From assembly GCA_022402525.1 (NCBI GenBank), contig JAKRSB010000001.1:1-64000 (forward strand): 64,000 bases of DNA, written 5' to 3'. Made by a program: the position numbers and the translations under genes. The notes under the pieces are model-generated. The model did not search any database, was not told the origin of the DNA, and saw nothing but the letters and a program-made list of their open reading frames with translations. Of this stretch, positions 18,851 to 27,815 are shown piece after piece (positions within the stretch are counted from its first letter, which is position 1; every line of letters begins with the position of its first letter). Source of the stretch: Thermosynechococcaceae cyanobacterium MS004. Its GTDB lineage: Bacteria > Cyanobacteriota > Cyanobacteriia > Thermosynechococcales > Thermosynechococcaceae.

Positions 18851-21800
18851 GCCCACTATTCTTTGCGTTGATGATGAGCGCAATGTACTGCTGACCCTGA
18901 GAAACCAGCTTTTGCGGCAGTTCCCTAACTACGCGATCGAAATTGCGGAAGATGGCGATGAGGCACTGACCTTAATTGAGGAGTTATTGGAAGCAGAAAT
19001 TGAAATTCCCCTGGTCATTGCCGACCAAATTATGCCAGGGATGAAAGGAGACGCCTTTTTAATTGAGCTGCATACCCGCCATCCCAACATTTTGAAGGTG
19101 ATGCTCACGGGGCAGGCTAGAGCGGAAGAGGTGGGGAATGCCGTAAACCATGCGAATCTGTATCGCTTTGTTTCTAAGCCTTGGAACGAGCTAGATCTGA
19201 ACCTGACGGTTACAGAAGCGCTGCGCCGTCATCAGCAAGAACGACAGCTTGGGCAGCAGCAATCTGCACTGAAAGCGGCCAATGCTCAGCTCGAAGCCTG
19301 GAATACTAGCCTGGAGAAAGAAGTCCAGGAACGGACGCAACAGATCCGCCAAAGTGAGGCGGAGCAGCGTGCTTTGATGAGCGCACTACCGGATCTCATT
19401 ATGAAAGTGAGCCGCGAGGGAGTTTATCGTGCGTTTATTGCCAACGGCTTGCTGAATGTCCTTGGTAATCGAGAAGATATGGTGGGCACTCATGGTGCCG
19501 AGATTCTACCTCCGCTGCTTGCGGCGAGGAGAATGGCGGCAATTGAGGCAGCACTCCAGTCTGGTGAAATGCAGGTCTATGAACAGGAACTGTGCGTTGA
19601 GGGGGAAATTCAGACCGAAGAATGCCGCGTAGTGGTTTGCGGGCCGGATGAAGTGTTGGTGATTGGGCGAGATATTAGCGATCGCAAGCGCACCGAAGAA
19701 GCACTGCGTCAGAGCGAGGAACGATTTCAAAAAATTGCGCTTTCGGCTCCCGGTGTTTTATTTGTGATTATCCTCCGGCCCGATGGCTCTCAGTCCTTTG
19801 AGTACATCAGCGCTGGGTCTAAGTCCATTTTTGAAGTCACGCCCGATCAGCTTTATAACAATCCCGATCTCTTTTTTAATCAATACCATCCTGACGATCT
19901 GGCAGGCTTCAATGCAGCAATGGCGCAGAGCCTAGTCAGCCTCAATCCCTTTCACCATGAATGGCGCATCATCACGCCCTCTGGAAAGGTGAAGTGGATT
20001 CAGGCTAATACACGGCCAGAGCAGCGGCCCAATGGTGATGTGGCCTACTGGGGGTTTTATGTAGACATTAGCGATCGCAAGTTTCAAGAGGCCGCAATTC
20101 AAGGCTTAGCGGCGGGCACTGCTTCAGTCACAGGCGAAAATTTCTTTAAAGTGCTGGTAGAGGAGGTAGCAAAGGCGCTCAATATTTCCCACGCGTTTGT
20201 TTCAAGACGGATTAATGACCAGACCCTCGAAACCCTTGCAGTCTACTCTGATCAGCAATACCGACCAAATATAAACTACGAAATTCTCCATACCCCCTGT
20301 GAGCTAACCCTAGAAAACGGTTACTACTACTGCCCCTCCGGCATTCAGTCTTCCTTTCCCCTCGATGTGGATCTAAAGCATATGGAGGTCGAGAGCTATC
20401 TCGGCCTGGTCTTAACCAACACCGCTGGAGAAGCCATTGGTGTACTTTGTATTCTGAATCGCAGCGACATTCCTCACCCAGAGCGCACTGAGCAACTGCT
20501 CCGTATTTTTGCAGCGAGAGCTGCCGCAGAGCTAGAAAGACTCCAGGTGTGGGAAGCGCTCCAAGCGCTTAACCAGCAGCTCGAAGCACGGGTGCAGACT
20601 CGAACCCAAGAGTTGCTTGAATCCCAGCAAACCCTCCGCGACAGTGAAGAACGTCTCCGTCTTGCGATGGTAGCTTCAAAGCAGGGGCTATATGATCTCA
20701 ATATTCAAACAGGTGAGGCGATCGTTAGTCCCCAGTACGCTGTCATGCTGGGCTATGATCCAGACCAGTTTCAAGAAACCAATGCTCGATGGCTAGAGCG
20801 GCTGCATCCTGATGATCATGCAAAAGCAGCCCAAGTGTATCGAGATTACATTTCTGGAGATCTTGCCGACTATACCCTAGAATTTCGGCAGCGCACCCAA
20901 AGCGGCGAATGGAAGTGGATTTTATCCATTGGTAAGATCGTCGCCTGGGATGAATCTGGCAGGCCTCTACGCATGTTGGGTACCCATACCGACATTAGCG
21001 ATCGCAAGGAGGCTGAAATGGCGCTTCAGGCCTCTCAAGCCATGCTGGAGCTGGTTATTAATAACGTCCCGCAGCGGCTATTTTGGAAAGATCGGCAGTT
21101 TCGTTACTTAGGGTGCAATACAATCTTTGCCAAGGATGCGGGGCTAGAGTCTCCTGAGCAAATTATTGGCAAGGTAGATAGCGAGCTATCGTGGTCTAGC
21201 AACGCACCTCGCTACCGCAAAGACGACGCCTACATTATTCAAAATCCGTCCGTCAAACTCACCTACGAGGCGCAGCGCGTAACCCCAAGTCGATCCATCA
21301 TGTGGATCAAAACCTCAAAAATTGCGCTGCGAGATCCGGCCGGCGCAGTTTTTGGCATCCTGGGTTCCTACGAGGACATTACCGAGCAAAAAAAAGCAGA
21401 ACTTGCCATCCGCGCCAGTGAAGAGCGGTTCCGGCAGATGGCGGAAAACATTACCCAAATTTTTTGGCTCACAGACCCAGATAATAATTTCCTTTACATT
21501 AGCCCTGCCTACGAAGCAATTTGGCAGCGCCCCATCGAAGCCCTTTACGTGAACCATGAGGACTGGATGGCGATCATCTACCCCGATGACTTGGAACGCC
21601 TCCGCTCTAGTTTCGGGGACAAACTCCGTAACTACGAGCTGGAATACCGAATTATTCGAGCAGATGGTAGCCTCCGCTGGATTAGCGATCACGCCTTTCC
21701 CATCTTCAACGAATCTGGCACCCTGTACCGCATTGCCGGAATTGCCGAAGACATCACCACTCGAAAACAGGCCGAAATTTCTTTGCGCCAGCTCAACAAC

Positions 21801-23270
21801 GAGCTTGAACAGCGCGTTGCCGCCCGCACCGCCGAACTCACCCATTCCAAAGAAGCGGCCGAAGCCGCCAATCTCGCCAAAAGTACCTTCCTGTCCAGCA
21901 TGAGCCACGAGCTGCGCACGCCCCTCAACGGCATTTTGGGCTATGCCCAGATTCTAGAGCATAGTCATTCCCTATCCCCAGATGCCAAAGCAGGGGTCCG
22001 CGTCATTTACCAATGCGGCACTCACCTCCTCACCCTCATCAACGACATCCTGGACCTGTCTAAAATCGAAGCTCAAAAAATGGAGCTTTACCCGACCACC
22101 ATTCATCTCCCCTTGTTCCTGCAGGGCATCATCGAAATTTTTCAGCTCCGGGCAGATCAAAAAGGACTAGAGTTTGAATTTTTGCCCGACGCCTACCTGC
22201 CAGAGCAAATTCAGGCGGATGAAAAACGACTGCGCCAAATCCTGATTAACCTGCTCGGCAACGCTACAAAATTTACCGATCAAGGCAGCGTCACTTTCCG
22301 TATCACCGTACAGCAGGTCTCTTCCCCCTATTGCACCCTCCGCTTTGCGATCGAAGATACGGGGGTGGGCATTGACGACTCTCAGCTCGAAACGATTTTT
22401 CTGCCCTTTGAGCAAGTCGGAGACAGCCTCAAGCGCTCAGAAGGAACAGGGCTAGGACTCACCATCAGCCAGGAAATCATGGTCCTCATGGGCAGCCAGC
22501 TCCAAGTCAGCAGTCAGGCCGGAGTCGGCAGCAAGTTCTGGTTTGACCTCTGCGTTCCCGTCAGTAGCCAGTGGCTTGAGACCGCTTCTACCGTCACCGC
22601 AGACAGACCCAAAATTGAAGGCTACCAAGGCTCCCGCAAAACAATTTTGGTTGTCGATGACAAGCGAGAGAATCAGGCGCTTTTGCACAGCGCTTTAGCG
22701 CCGCTGGGCTTCGAGATTATCAAGGCGTGGGATGGAGAAGAGGGACTGCAAAAAGCTCAGGAGTATCAGCCTGACCTCATTGTGACCGATCTCGTCATGC
22801 CCAGACAAAGCGGAATTGAGCTGATCCAGAGCCTACGTCGTCTGCCAGCCTTTACAGCAGTGCCCATCATTGCCTCATCCGCCAGCGTCTTTGAAAAAGA
22901 TCAAACCCAATCCTTGGCTGCCGGAGCCAACGGCTTTCTTGCAAAACCTATTCAGCTTGACCAGCTCTTCGCGCTTCTTCAACAGCATTTATCCCTCACC
23001 TGGATCTATTCAGAAACGACCTCAGATCTATCCCCTCTTGCCCCAGAGTCTGCCTTAGAATCCGCGCTCATTCTGCCGCCCCCAGACCTGCTCCGTTCAC
23101 TGCTTGACCTTGTTGATCAAGGAAATCTAGAGGGTCTGATTGCCCAGGTAAAGTCACTGCAGCAAGCCAACGAACAGTATGGCCCCTTTTGCGATCGCCT
23201 GATTCAGCTTGCAGAAGCCTTTCACATCAATGCGCTTAAGGCATTGCTCCAAGATTCTCTAAACCTTTAA
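18843..23270 (+). CDS. Hybrid histidine kinase, REC - PAS/GAF sensors - HK - REC
   Basis: 1475 aa from ATG at 18843, which overlaps the previous stop; an upstream in-frame extension would only re-read the other kinase. Order: receiver 1 with phospho-D61 (ADQIMPG), coiled coil, PAS (~160-285), PAS (~290-415), GAF (~425-570), coiled coil, three further PAS/PAC units (~610-990), HisKA with H1022 (SHELRTP), HATPase_c with N1136 (NLLGNATKF) and GTGLGL, receiver 2 with phospho-D1316 (VTDLVMP), then a ~65-residue helical tail common in cyanobacterial hybrid kinases. No transmembrane segment is seen, so it is soluble. Coupled translation with the upstream Ser/Thr-His kinase suggests a shared phosphorelay: H1791 or H1022 could charge D61 or D1316 (inference). 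Confidence 0.92.
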   Translation: MSKPTILCVDDERNVLLTLRNQLLRQFPNYAIEIAEDGDEALTLIEELLEAEIEIPLVIADQIMPGMKGDAFLIELHTRHPNILKVMLTGQARAEEVGNAVNHANLYRFVSKPWNELDLNLTVTEALRRHQQERQLGQQQSALKAANAQLEAWNTSLEKEVQERTQQIRQSEAEQRALMSALPDLIMKVSREGVYRAFIANGLLNVLGNREDMVGTHGAEILPPLLAARRMAAIEAALQSGEMQVYEQELCVEGEIQTEECRVVVCGPDEVLVIGRDISDRKRTEEALRQSEERFQKIALSAPGVLFVIILRPDGSQSFEYISAGSKSIFEVTPDQLYNNPDLFFNQYHPDDLAGFNAAMAQSLVSLNPFHHEWRIITPSGKVKWIQANTRPEQRPNGDVAYWGFYVDISDRKFQEAAIQGLAAGTASVTGENFFKVLVEEVAKALNISHAFVSRRINDQTLETLAVYSDQQYRPNINYEILHTPCELTLENGYYYCPSGIQSSFPLDVDLKHMEVESYLGLVLTNTAGEAIGVLCILNRSDIPHPERTEQLLRIFAARAAAELERLQVWEALQALNQQLEARVQTRTQELLESQQTLRDSEERLRLAMVASKQGLYDLNIQTGEAIVSPQYAVMLGYDPDQFQETNARWLERLHPDDHAKAAQVYRDYISGDLADYTLEFRQRTQSGEWKWILSIGKIVAWDESGRPLRMLGTHTDISDRKEAEMALQASQAMLELVINNVPQRLFWKDRQFRYLGCNTIFAKDAGLESPEQIIGKVDSELSWSSNAPRYRKDDAYIIQNPSVKLTYEAQRVTPSRSIMWIKTSKIALRDPAGAVFGILGSYEDITEQKKAELAIRASEERFRQMAENITQIFWLTDPDNNFLYISPAYEAIWQRPIEALYVNHEDWMAIIYPDDLERLRSSFGDKLRNYELEYRIIRADGSLRWISDHAFPIFNESGTLYRIAGIAEDITTRKQAEISLRQLNNELEQRVAARTAELTHSKEAAEAANLAKSTFLSSMSHELRTPLNGILGYAQILEHSHSLSPDAKAGVRVIYQCGTHLLTLINDILDLSKIEAQKMELYPTTIHLPLFLQGIIEIFQLRADQKGLEFEFLPDAYLPEQIQADEKRLRQILINLLGNATKFTDQGSVTFRITVQQVSSPYCTLRFAIEDTGVGIDDSQLETIFLPFEQVGDSLKRSEGTGLGLTISQEIMVLMGSQLQVSSQAGVGSKFWFDLCVPVSSQWLETASTVTADRPKIEGYQGSRKTILVVDDKRENQALLHSALAPLGFEIIKAWDGEEGLQKAQEYQPDLIVTDLVMPRQSGIELIQSLRRLPAFTAVPIIASSASVFEKDQTQSLAAGANGFLAKPIQLDQLFALLQQHLSLTWIYSETTSDLSPLAPESALESALILPPPDLLRSLLDLVDQGNLEGLIAQVKSLQQANEQYGPFCDRLIQLAEAFHINALKALLQDSLNL

Positions 23271-23511
23271 GTCCAGATGTTTCTGGCCGCCGTATTCCCT
23301 AAAGCCCAGGCTAAATACCCTTTGCCCTAGCGCTGAAAATTCTCGACGTGCTAAGGCATTTTCTGTTGGAAACTTTCAGAAAAATACGGCTAATTATTAG
23401 ATTTTAATAATCGATTATTTTGACATTACAATTAACCGAAGTCATAATAGATCTGGATTATTATTTCCAGGAATAATTAAGAGTAAAGTCAAAAGGTAAA
23501 TTCAGCCTCTT

Positions 23512-24297
23512 ATGACAGAGTCAACCTCCGAAGTCATCTTGATTGTGGATGACAATCCCACCAATCTTGCCATCCTGTCTCAAGCACTACGTGACTCTGG
23601 GTGGAGTATTCGAGTGGCAATGGACGGAGAAAGCGCCATTCAGCAAGCCATGCGGAATCCACCTACTCTGATATTGCTGGATATTTTGATGTCTGGAATG
23701 GATGGATTTGAGACCTGTCGTCAGCTCAAAAGCAACGAGAAAACCCAAGATATTCCCGTCATTTTTATGACAGCATTGTCTGACGTCCAGCATCGAATTA
23801 AAGGGCTAGAAGCAGGTGCAGTTGACTATATTACCAAGCCCTTTGAGCAGAGTGAAGTATTGGCCAGAGTCACCGTCCACCTCAGACTTCGTAACCTATC
23901 GCAAGCGCTAGAGCAGCAAACTGTAGAGCGCACTGCTGCCTATGACCAGCTCAAGCAAACCCAGCGTAAGCTGATTCAGGCAGAAAAAATGGTGGCCCTA
24001 GGTGAGATGGTTGCGGGGGTTGCCCATGAGCTGTGTAATCCCCTGGACTTGATTAATTCCCTCTCGCTCCTCTCCATTGATTTGGTCGAGAATTTAGAGC
24101 AGGTGCTTAGCTCCAGTTCTTTAAAATTAGACCCATTACAGCCAGAACAAAAGTTACAGATTGAAGAATCTTTAGGCAACCTCAAGCGCAATTGCCAAGA
24201 AGTTCAGCAGAGTGGGCAGCGCGCAAACACCATCATTCAAAGCATGTTGACGCATTCTCGCAGCGAAGTAGGGCAGAAACAGGAGACAGATATCTAG
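23512..24297 (+). CDS. Receiver-HisKA protein lacking the ATPase domain (truncated kinase)
   Basis: 261 aa. The N-terminal receiver has D13-D14, phospho-acceptor D57 (LLDILMSGMDG) and K/P in ITKPFE. A coiled coil leads to a HisKA-like segment with H172 (AGVAHELCNP). The protein stops about 90 residues later, at MLTHSRSEVG, where related kinases continue into HATPase_c. No N, G1 or G2 box is present downstream, so it cannot phosphorylate itself. It may be a decayed kinase or a phosphotransfer protein for the two kinases upstream. The stop lies in the first copy of a 13-nt repeat. AT-rich 240-bp leader with its own likely promoter. Confidence 0.8.
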   Translation: MTESTSEVILIVDDNPTNLAILSQALRDSGWSIRVAMDGESAIQQAMRNPPTLILLDILMSGMDGFETCRQLKSNEKTQDIPVIFMTALSDVQHRIKGLEAGAVDYITKPFEQSEVLARVTVHLRLRNLSQALEQQTVERTAAYDQLKQTQRKLIQAEKMVALGEMVAGVAHELCNPLDLINSLSLLSIDLVENLEQVLSSSSLKLDPLQPEQKLQIEESLGNLKRNCQEVQQSGQRANTIIQSMLTHSRSEVGQKQETDI

Positions 24298-24327
24298 CAC
24301 TGATATCTAGCACTGATATCTAGCACT
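24289..24327. repeat. 13-nt x3 perfect tandem repeat carrying the stop codon
   Basis: Three identical copies of GATATCTAGCACT. The first encodes D-I-stop of the receiver-HisKA protein. The TAGs at 24295, 24308 and 24321 occupy all three frames. Confidence 0.98.
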
Positions 24328-24422
24328 GATGCCCACGGCGTCAGCGACCATTCCCTGCTGCCAAAATGCCAAGACTGGATGGGAACAGCTAAGATGTAAA
24401 GAAATGTTGCATCGATCCTGCC

Positions 24423-25895
24423 ATGAGTCCTTCTTCTCCTGATTTGCTTTCCGTCATTCCCCTTGCTTCGGCTGATGGCGTGCAGCATGCCGAGGGTTTC
24501 GCGGCTGATGCAGTGCCCCAGTCCCTCCCCGCCGGAGGACCAGACCCAGCGCGTTTTGACTGGGCTGAAGCATGGCATCCTCTGGCCTTAGTGCAGGATC
24601 TCGATCGCCAAAAGCCCACGGCTTTTACGCTGCTGGGGCAGGATTTAGTGATTTGGTGGGAGCCAACAGCGCAGGCTTGGCGGGTGATGGTAGACCAGTG
24701 CCCTCACCGTCTTGCCAGACTTTCGGAGGGACGGATTTCAGAGGCGGGGCAGTTAGAGTGCCCGTACCACGGCTGGTCGTTTTCAGGCAGTGGCCAGTGT
24801 GAGCAGATTCCCCAGCTATCGGGCGCTGATACGGCACTGCGATCGCCCAGAGCCTGTGTCAAGTCTTTGCCCACGGCGGTGCATCAGGATCTACTGTTTG
24901 TGTACCCCGGCCAGCCCAAAAATGCAGCCCTGGTGGCCGTTCCCCTCATTGAGCCGATGCTCGAAAACCCAAAGGACTGGGTCTGCATCAACATTGTCCG
25001 CGACCTGCCCTACGATGCCCTGACCCTCTTAGAAAACGTGCTGGACGCCAGCCATGTGCCCTATACCCATCACCGCACCGTCGGCAACCGCGCCAATGCT
25101 ACCCCCGTCGATCTAGAGCTGGTTGAAGCTAGCAAACAGGGTTTTACCGGGAAATGGGAAGAAGGCCCCCGTCGTGGCACCCTAGGCCAGCAGGATACGC
25201 GATTTATCGCACCCAACCTGATGTATCACGACCTCACGTCGAAGCAGTTTGGGAGAACCCTAACGGTTGTGTACGCCGTGCCCATTCGCAAAGGTGAATG
25301 TCGCCTCATTGCCCGGTTTCCTTTTAAGTTTGCATCGCCTTGGCCAGGTCGATTTATTCGCCTCACGCCCACCTGGTACTCCCACATCAGCCAAAATGCC
25401 ATCCTGGAAGACGATCAGATTTTTCTCCACTTTCAGGAGCGCTATCTAGAGGCCGCTGGCGGGAGCGATCGCCTCTCTAAAGCCTTCTTTCTGCCCACCA
25501 AAGCGGATCTCTTTGTCTCCCAACTCCATCAATGGCTGCGGGAGTTTCAGGCCGATCCCTTCCCAGGGCAGCCTCTGCCCCCCGCCTTACCAAAGGCTCA
25601 GCTTTTAGAGCGCTACCACTCTCATGTCGCGCACTGCGCAAGCTGCCGAGGCGCACTGACCAATCTCAAGCGTCTTCGGGTGGGATTGGCAATCAGTGCA
25701 GCTCTGCTTTGGGCTGTCTTGCCCCTAAGCCTGAGGGGGGTGAGCCTATCTTCTGGGGAAGCGATCGCCGTTAGTGCTATGGCGCTACTGCTCTTGGGTG
25801 GCTGGGCTGCCCTTGGACGCCTGCAAAAACGATTCTATGAAGGTCGAGAGATTCCCCCGCGCAATCTACCCGAAAAGAAGCGATCAAAACCGTAA
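24423..25895 (+). CDS. Rieske 2Fe-2S oxygenase, pheophorbide a oxygenase-like
   Basis: 490 aa. A Rieske domain carries both cluster motifs (CPHRLARLSEG and CPYHGWSF), then a mononuclear-iron site resembling N-x-LDASHVPYTHH, then a PaO-type C-terminal domain with a CASC motif (HCASCRG) and two hydrophobic segments (about 415-460) that anchor it to membrane. This is the Pao/Tic55/Lls1 group of plant and cyanobacterial oxygenases acting on tetrapyrroles or other ring compounds. Substrate is not certain. It needs an electron donor, normally ferredoxin; a small ferredoxin lies in the window but not adjacent. ATG at 24423; no strong ribosome site seen. Confidence 0.88.
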   Translation: MSPSSPDLLSVIPLASADGVQHAEGFAADAVPQSLPAGGPDPARFDWAEAWHPLALVQDLDRQKPTAFTLLGQDLVIWWEPTAQAWRVMVDQCPHRLARLSEGRISEAGQLECPYHGWSFSGSGQCEQIPQLSGADTALRSPRACVKSLPTAVHQDLLFVYPGQPKNAALVAVPLIEPMLENPKDWVCINIVRDLPYDALTLLENVLDASHVPYTHHRTVGNRANATPVDLELVEASKQGFTGKWEEGPRRGTLGQQDTRFIAPNLMYHDLTSKQFGRTLTVVYAVPIRKGECRLIARFPFKFASPWPGRFIRLTPTWYSHISQNAILEDDQIFLHFQERYLEAAGGSDRLSKAFFLPTKADLFVSQLHQWLREFQADPFPGQPLPPALPKAQLLERYHSHVAHCASCRGALTNLKRLRVGLAISAALLWAVLPLSLRGVSLSSGEAIAVSAMALLLLGGWAALGRLQKRFYEGREIPPRNLPEKKRSKP

Positions 25896-25908
25896 AAAGC
25901 CCCAGCCT

Positions 25909-26295
25909 CTAATTATCGTCTTCCACAACCTGTGCGGTTACTTCAACCGCCTGCACGTCAATGGTGCCTGCCGAAACAGGCCGCTGGAAGTGCTGATTTT
26001 CAACCGTCAGGGCTTCGCCGCAGTTAGGACAGTGCGTTTGAGTATTATTCAGAGCTGAAAACTCGTACTGACAGACCGGACAAGCATCCTGCACCAAAGT
26101 GCGACGAACCCACCAGCGCAGGCCCAGGAACCCCAAGACGGGCGTAATGACCATCAGGCCAATTAAAAATAAAAACGACTTAACCAGCCAGCCCAACCCT
26201 ACAGAGCCCAGTACCCAAATTACGGCCAGCGTGACAATCCAAGGCCGCAAGACCTGCCAGCGAACTGGAAAAAGTTGGGACGGATCTTGACTCAT
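25909..26295 (-). CDS. Small zinc-ribbon membrane protein
   Basis: 128 aa. Two adjacent hydrophobic segments (about residues 18-60) are followed by a basic linker (RWWVRR) and a zinc ribbon with two CxxC knuckles (CPVC and CPNC). The tail is acidic. Function unknown; the plan is that of cyanobacterial 'zinc ribbon domain-containing' membrane proteins. The ATG at 26295 is chosen because AGAGGTAG lies just upstream; a longer frame from 26340 lacks this. It converges with the Rieske gene, 13 bp apart. Confidence 0.75.
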   Translation of the reverse strand: MSQDPSQLFPVRWQVLRPWIVTLAVIWVLGSVGLGWLVKSFLFLIGLMVITPVLGFLGLRWWVRRTLVQDACPVCQYEFSALNNTQTHCPNCGEALTVENQHFQRPVSAGTIDVQAVEVTAQVVEDDN

Positions 26296-26469
26296 GCTGT
26301 CTACCTCTAAAACAAGCTTGCGCTGTTCACCGAAGCACAAGCCTGACTTAGTATAGCGAGTCTGGTCTAGCGCCAGTCTGCTTCAGTCATAGATCTTCTC
26401 AGTAGATTGCCCGAAGAATTGCCCGAACCCATCAACAGATCGGCTTTTCCACTGAGGCAGGGTATCGGC

Positions 26470-26505
26470 TGCTGAGCGCATTAGTAGCGCTGAACACATT
26501 AGTAG
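26470..26505. repeat. 18-nt x2 tandem repeat across the ppk2 stop codon
   Basis: On the minus strand CTACTAATGTGTTCAGCG is followed by CTACTAATGCGCTCAGCA (15 of 18 identical). The first copy holds the Tyr-stop end of PPK2. The period of 18 keeps both stops in one frame. Confidence 0.9.
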
Positions 26506-27398
26506 ATATGAGGCACAAAAAACTGCTCATTCAAAGGAGGGCGCACGTAGTTTTCAGCAACGGTGCGGGGCGGAAGTTCAATGGGTTCAGGCGTCATATC
26601 CTCGTAGGGGACTTTGCTCAAAATATGGCTCATGCAGTTGAGATGGGCACAGCGCTTATCATCAGACTCCACGGTAAACCAGGGTGCCTCTGGAATATTG
26701 GTGTGTCTCAGCATGGTATCTTTGGCCTTGGAATATTCCACCCAGCGATCGCGGGATTCCAAGTCCATGGGGCTAATTTTCCAACGCTTGGCGGGTTCTA
26801 AAATCCGTGCCTGAAAGCGTCGCTCTTGTTCATCATCGCTGACGGAGAACCAGTATTTCAGCACAATAATGCCGGAGCGCACCAGCATCCGCTCAAACTC
26901 TGGACAGGACTGCATAAACTCTCGATACTCTTCTGGGGTACAAAACCCCATGACATGCTCCACACCGGCTCTGTTGTACCAGCTCCGGTCAAAGATTGCG
27001 ATTTCGCCTGCGGCGGGCAGGTGCTCCACGTAGCGCTGGAAGTACCACTGCGTCTTTTCTCGATCTGAAGGCGTCCCCAAGGCCACAACGCGGCAGCCTC
27101 TAGGGTTGAGCGGTGCGGTAATGCGCTTAATCATGCCCCCTTTTCCGGCGGCATCCCGACCTTCAAAAATCATGACGACGCGCAGCCCTTGATGCTTGAT
27201 CCAGTACTGTAGCTTGACTAGCTCTACCTGAAGTCGCTTTAGTTCTGGCTCATAAATTTCTTTCTTCAGTCGCTTGGGCGATTTTTCTAGCGCCGCACTG
27301 GCTTCTCCTTTTTTATGCTTATGTTTTGATTTCTTATGCTCATGCGGGCTGTCTTCTGGCGGATGGATGAGTGGAGTGGAATGATTGCTCTCTTCCAT
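26499..27398 (-). CDS. ppk2: Polyphosphate kinase 2
   Basis: 299 aa PPK2-family enzyme that transfers phosphate between polyphosphate and nucleotides. Walker A GRDAAGKGG at 80-88, Walker B with D137 (IFDRSWYNRAG) and the lid region (FQARILEPAKRWK) are intact, giving a single-domain class I-like PPK2. The first ~45 residues are an unusual Lys/His-rich extension (KKSKHKHKK). ATG at 27398. The preferred nucleotide (ADP, GDP or AMP) cannot be read off. Stop codon lies in an 18-nt duplication. Confidence 0.92.
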   Translation of the reverse strand: MEESNHSTPLIHPPEDSPHEHKKSKHKHKKGEASAALEKSPKRLKKEIYEPELKRLQVELVKLQYWIKHQGLRVVMIFEGRDAAGKGGMIKRITAPLNPRGCRVVALGTPSDREKTQWYFQRYVEHLPAAGEIAIFDRSWYNRAGVEHVMGFCTPEEYREFMQSCPEFERMLVRSGIIVLKYWFSVSDDEQERRFQARILEPAKRWKISPMDLESRDRWVEYSKAKDTMLRHTNIPEAPWFTVESDDKRCAHLNCMSHILSKVPYEDMTPEPIELPPRTVAENYVRPPLNEQFFVPHIY

Positions 27399-27815
27399 GT
27401 TGAATCAATCCTTTCTTGAAGGTTAGTTATTGATCTCGGTATTAATCTCGTTATTGCTCTAGGCTCTGATGGGCCTGTACAGATGTCTGCTAATGATGAA
27501 CATTCTACGATCTAGAATTTTTGAAGCGGGTAAAGCTTGATTTCTAAGCCCTCGCCAGAGAGAGGAATGGCGGCCATAAAGCGGCCATAAATTGTTTTGC
27601 AAACTGTTCTGAACACTAATTGTTCTGCGATCGCGGTCAGCTTGAGGAATAGCCTACTGCTCTGAGGTCTTCTCTGTTGATGTCTGCTACCACGCTCAGG
27701 ATCACCATGCCAAGCCGCTAAAGGAACCCATGGCTCTATAGTGAGAGATAGGCTAGCTGCCGCAGCGGCTTAGGCCATTAGGCAACGTCAAGGAAAGGCA
27801 TAGCAGGAGAGCAAC
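27399..27815. other. 417-bp divergent promoter region
   Basis: Lies between ppk2 (minus) and lpdA (plus). It contains a short duplication (GGCGGCCATAAAGCGGCCATAAA at about 27570-27590) and a HIP1-type site near 27629, but no gene or clear consensus promoter that I can support. Confidence 0.5.

Noticed and set aside
21315-21908. 197-codon minus-strand frame within the hybrid kinase
   Set aside because: Fully antisense to PAS domains and the start of the kinase core, with no start signal; a codon-usage shadow.
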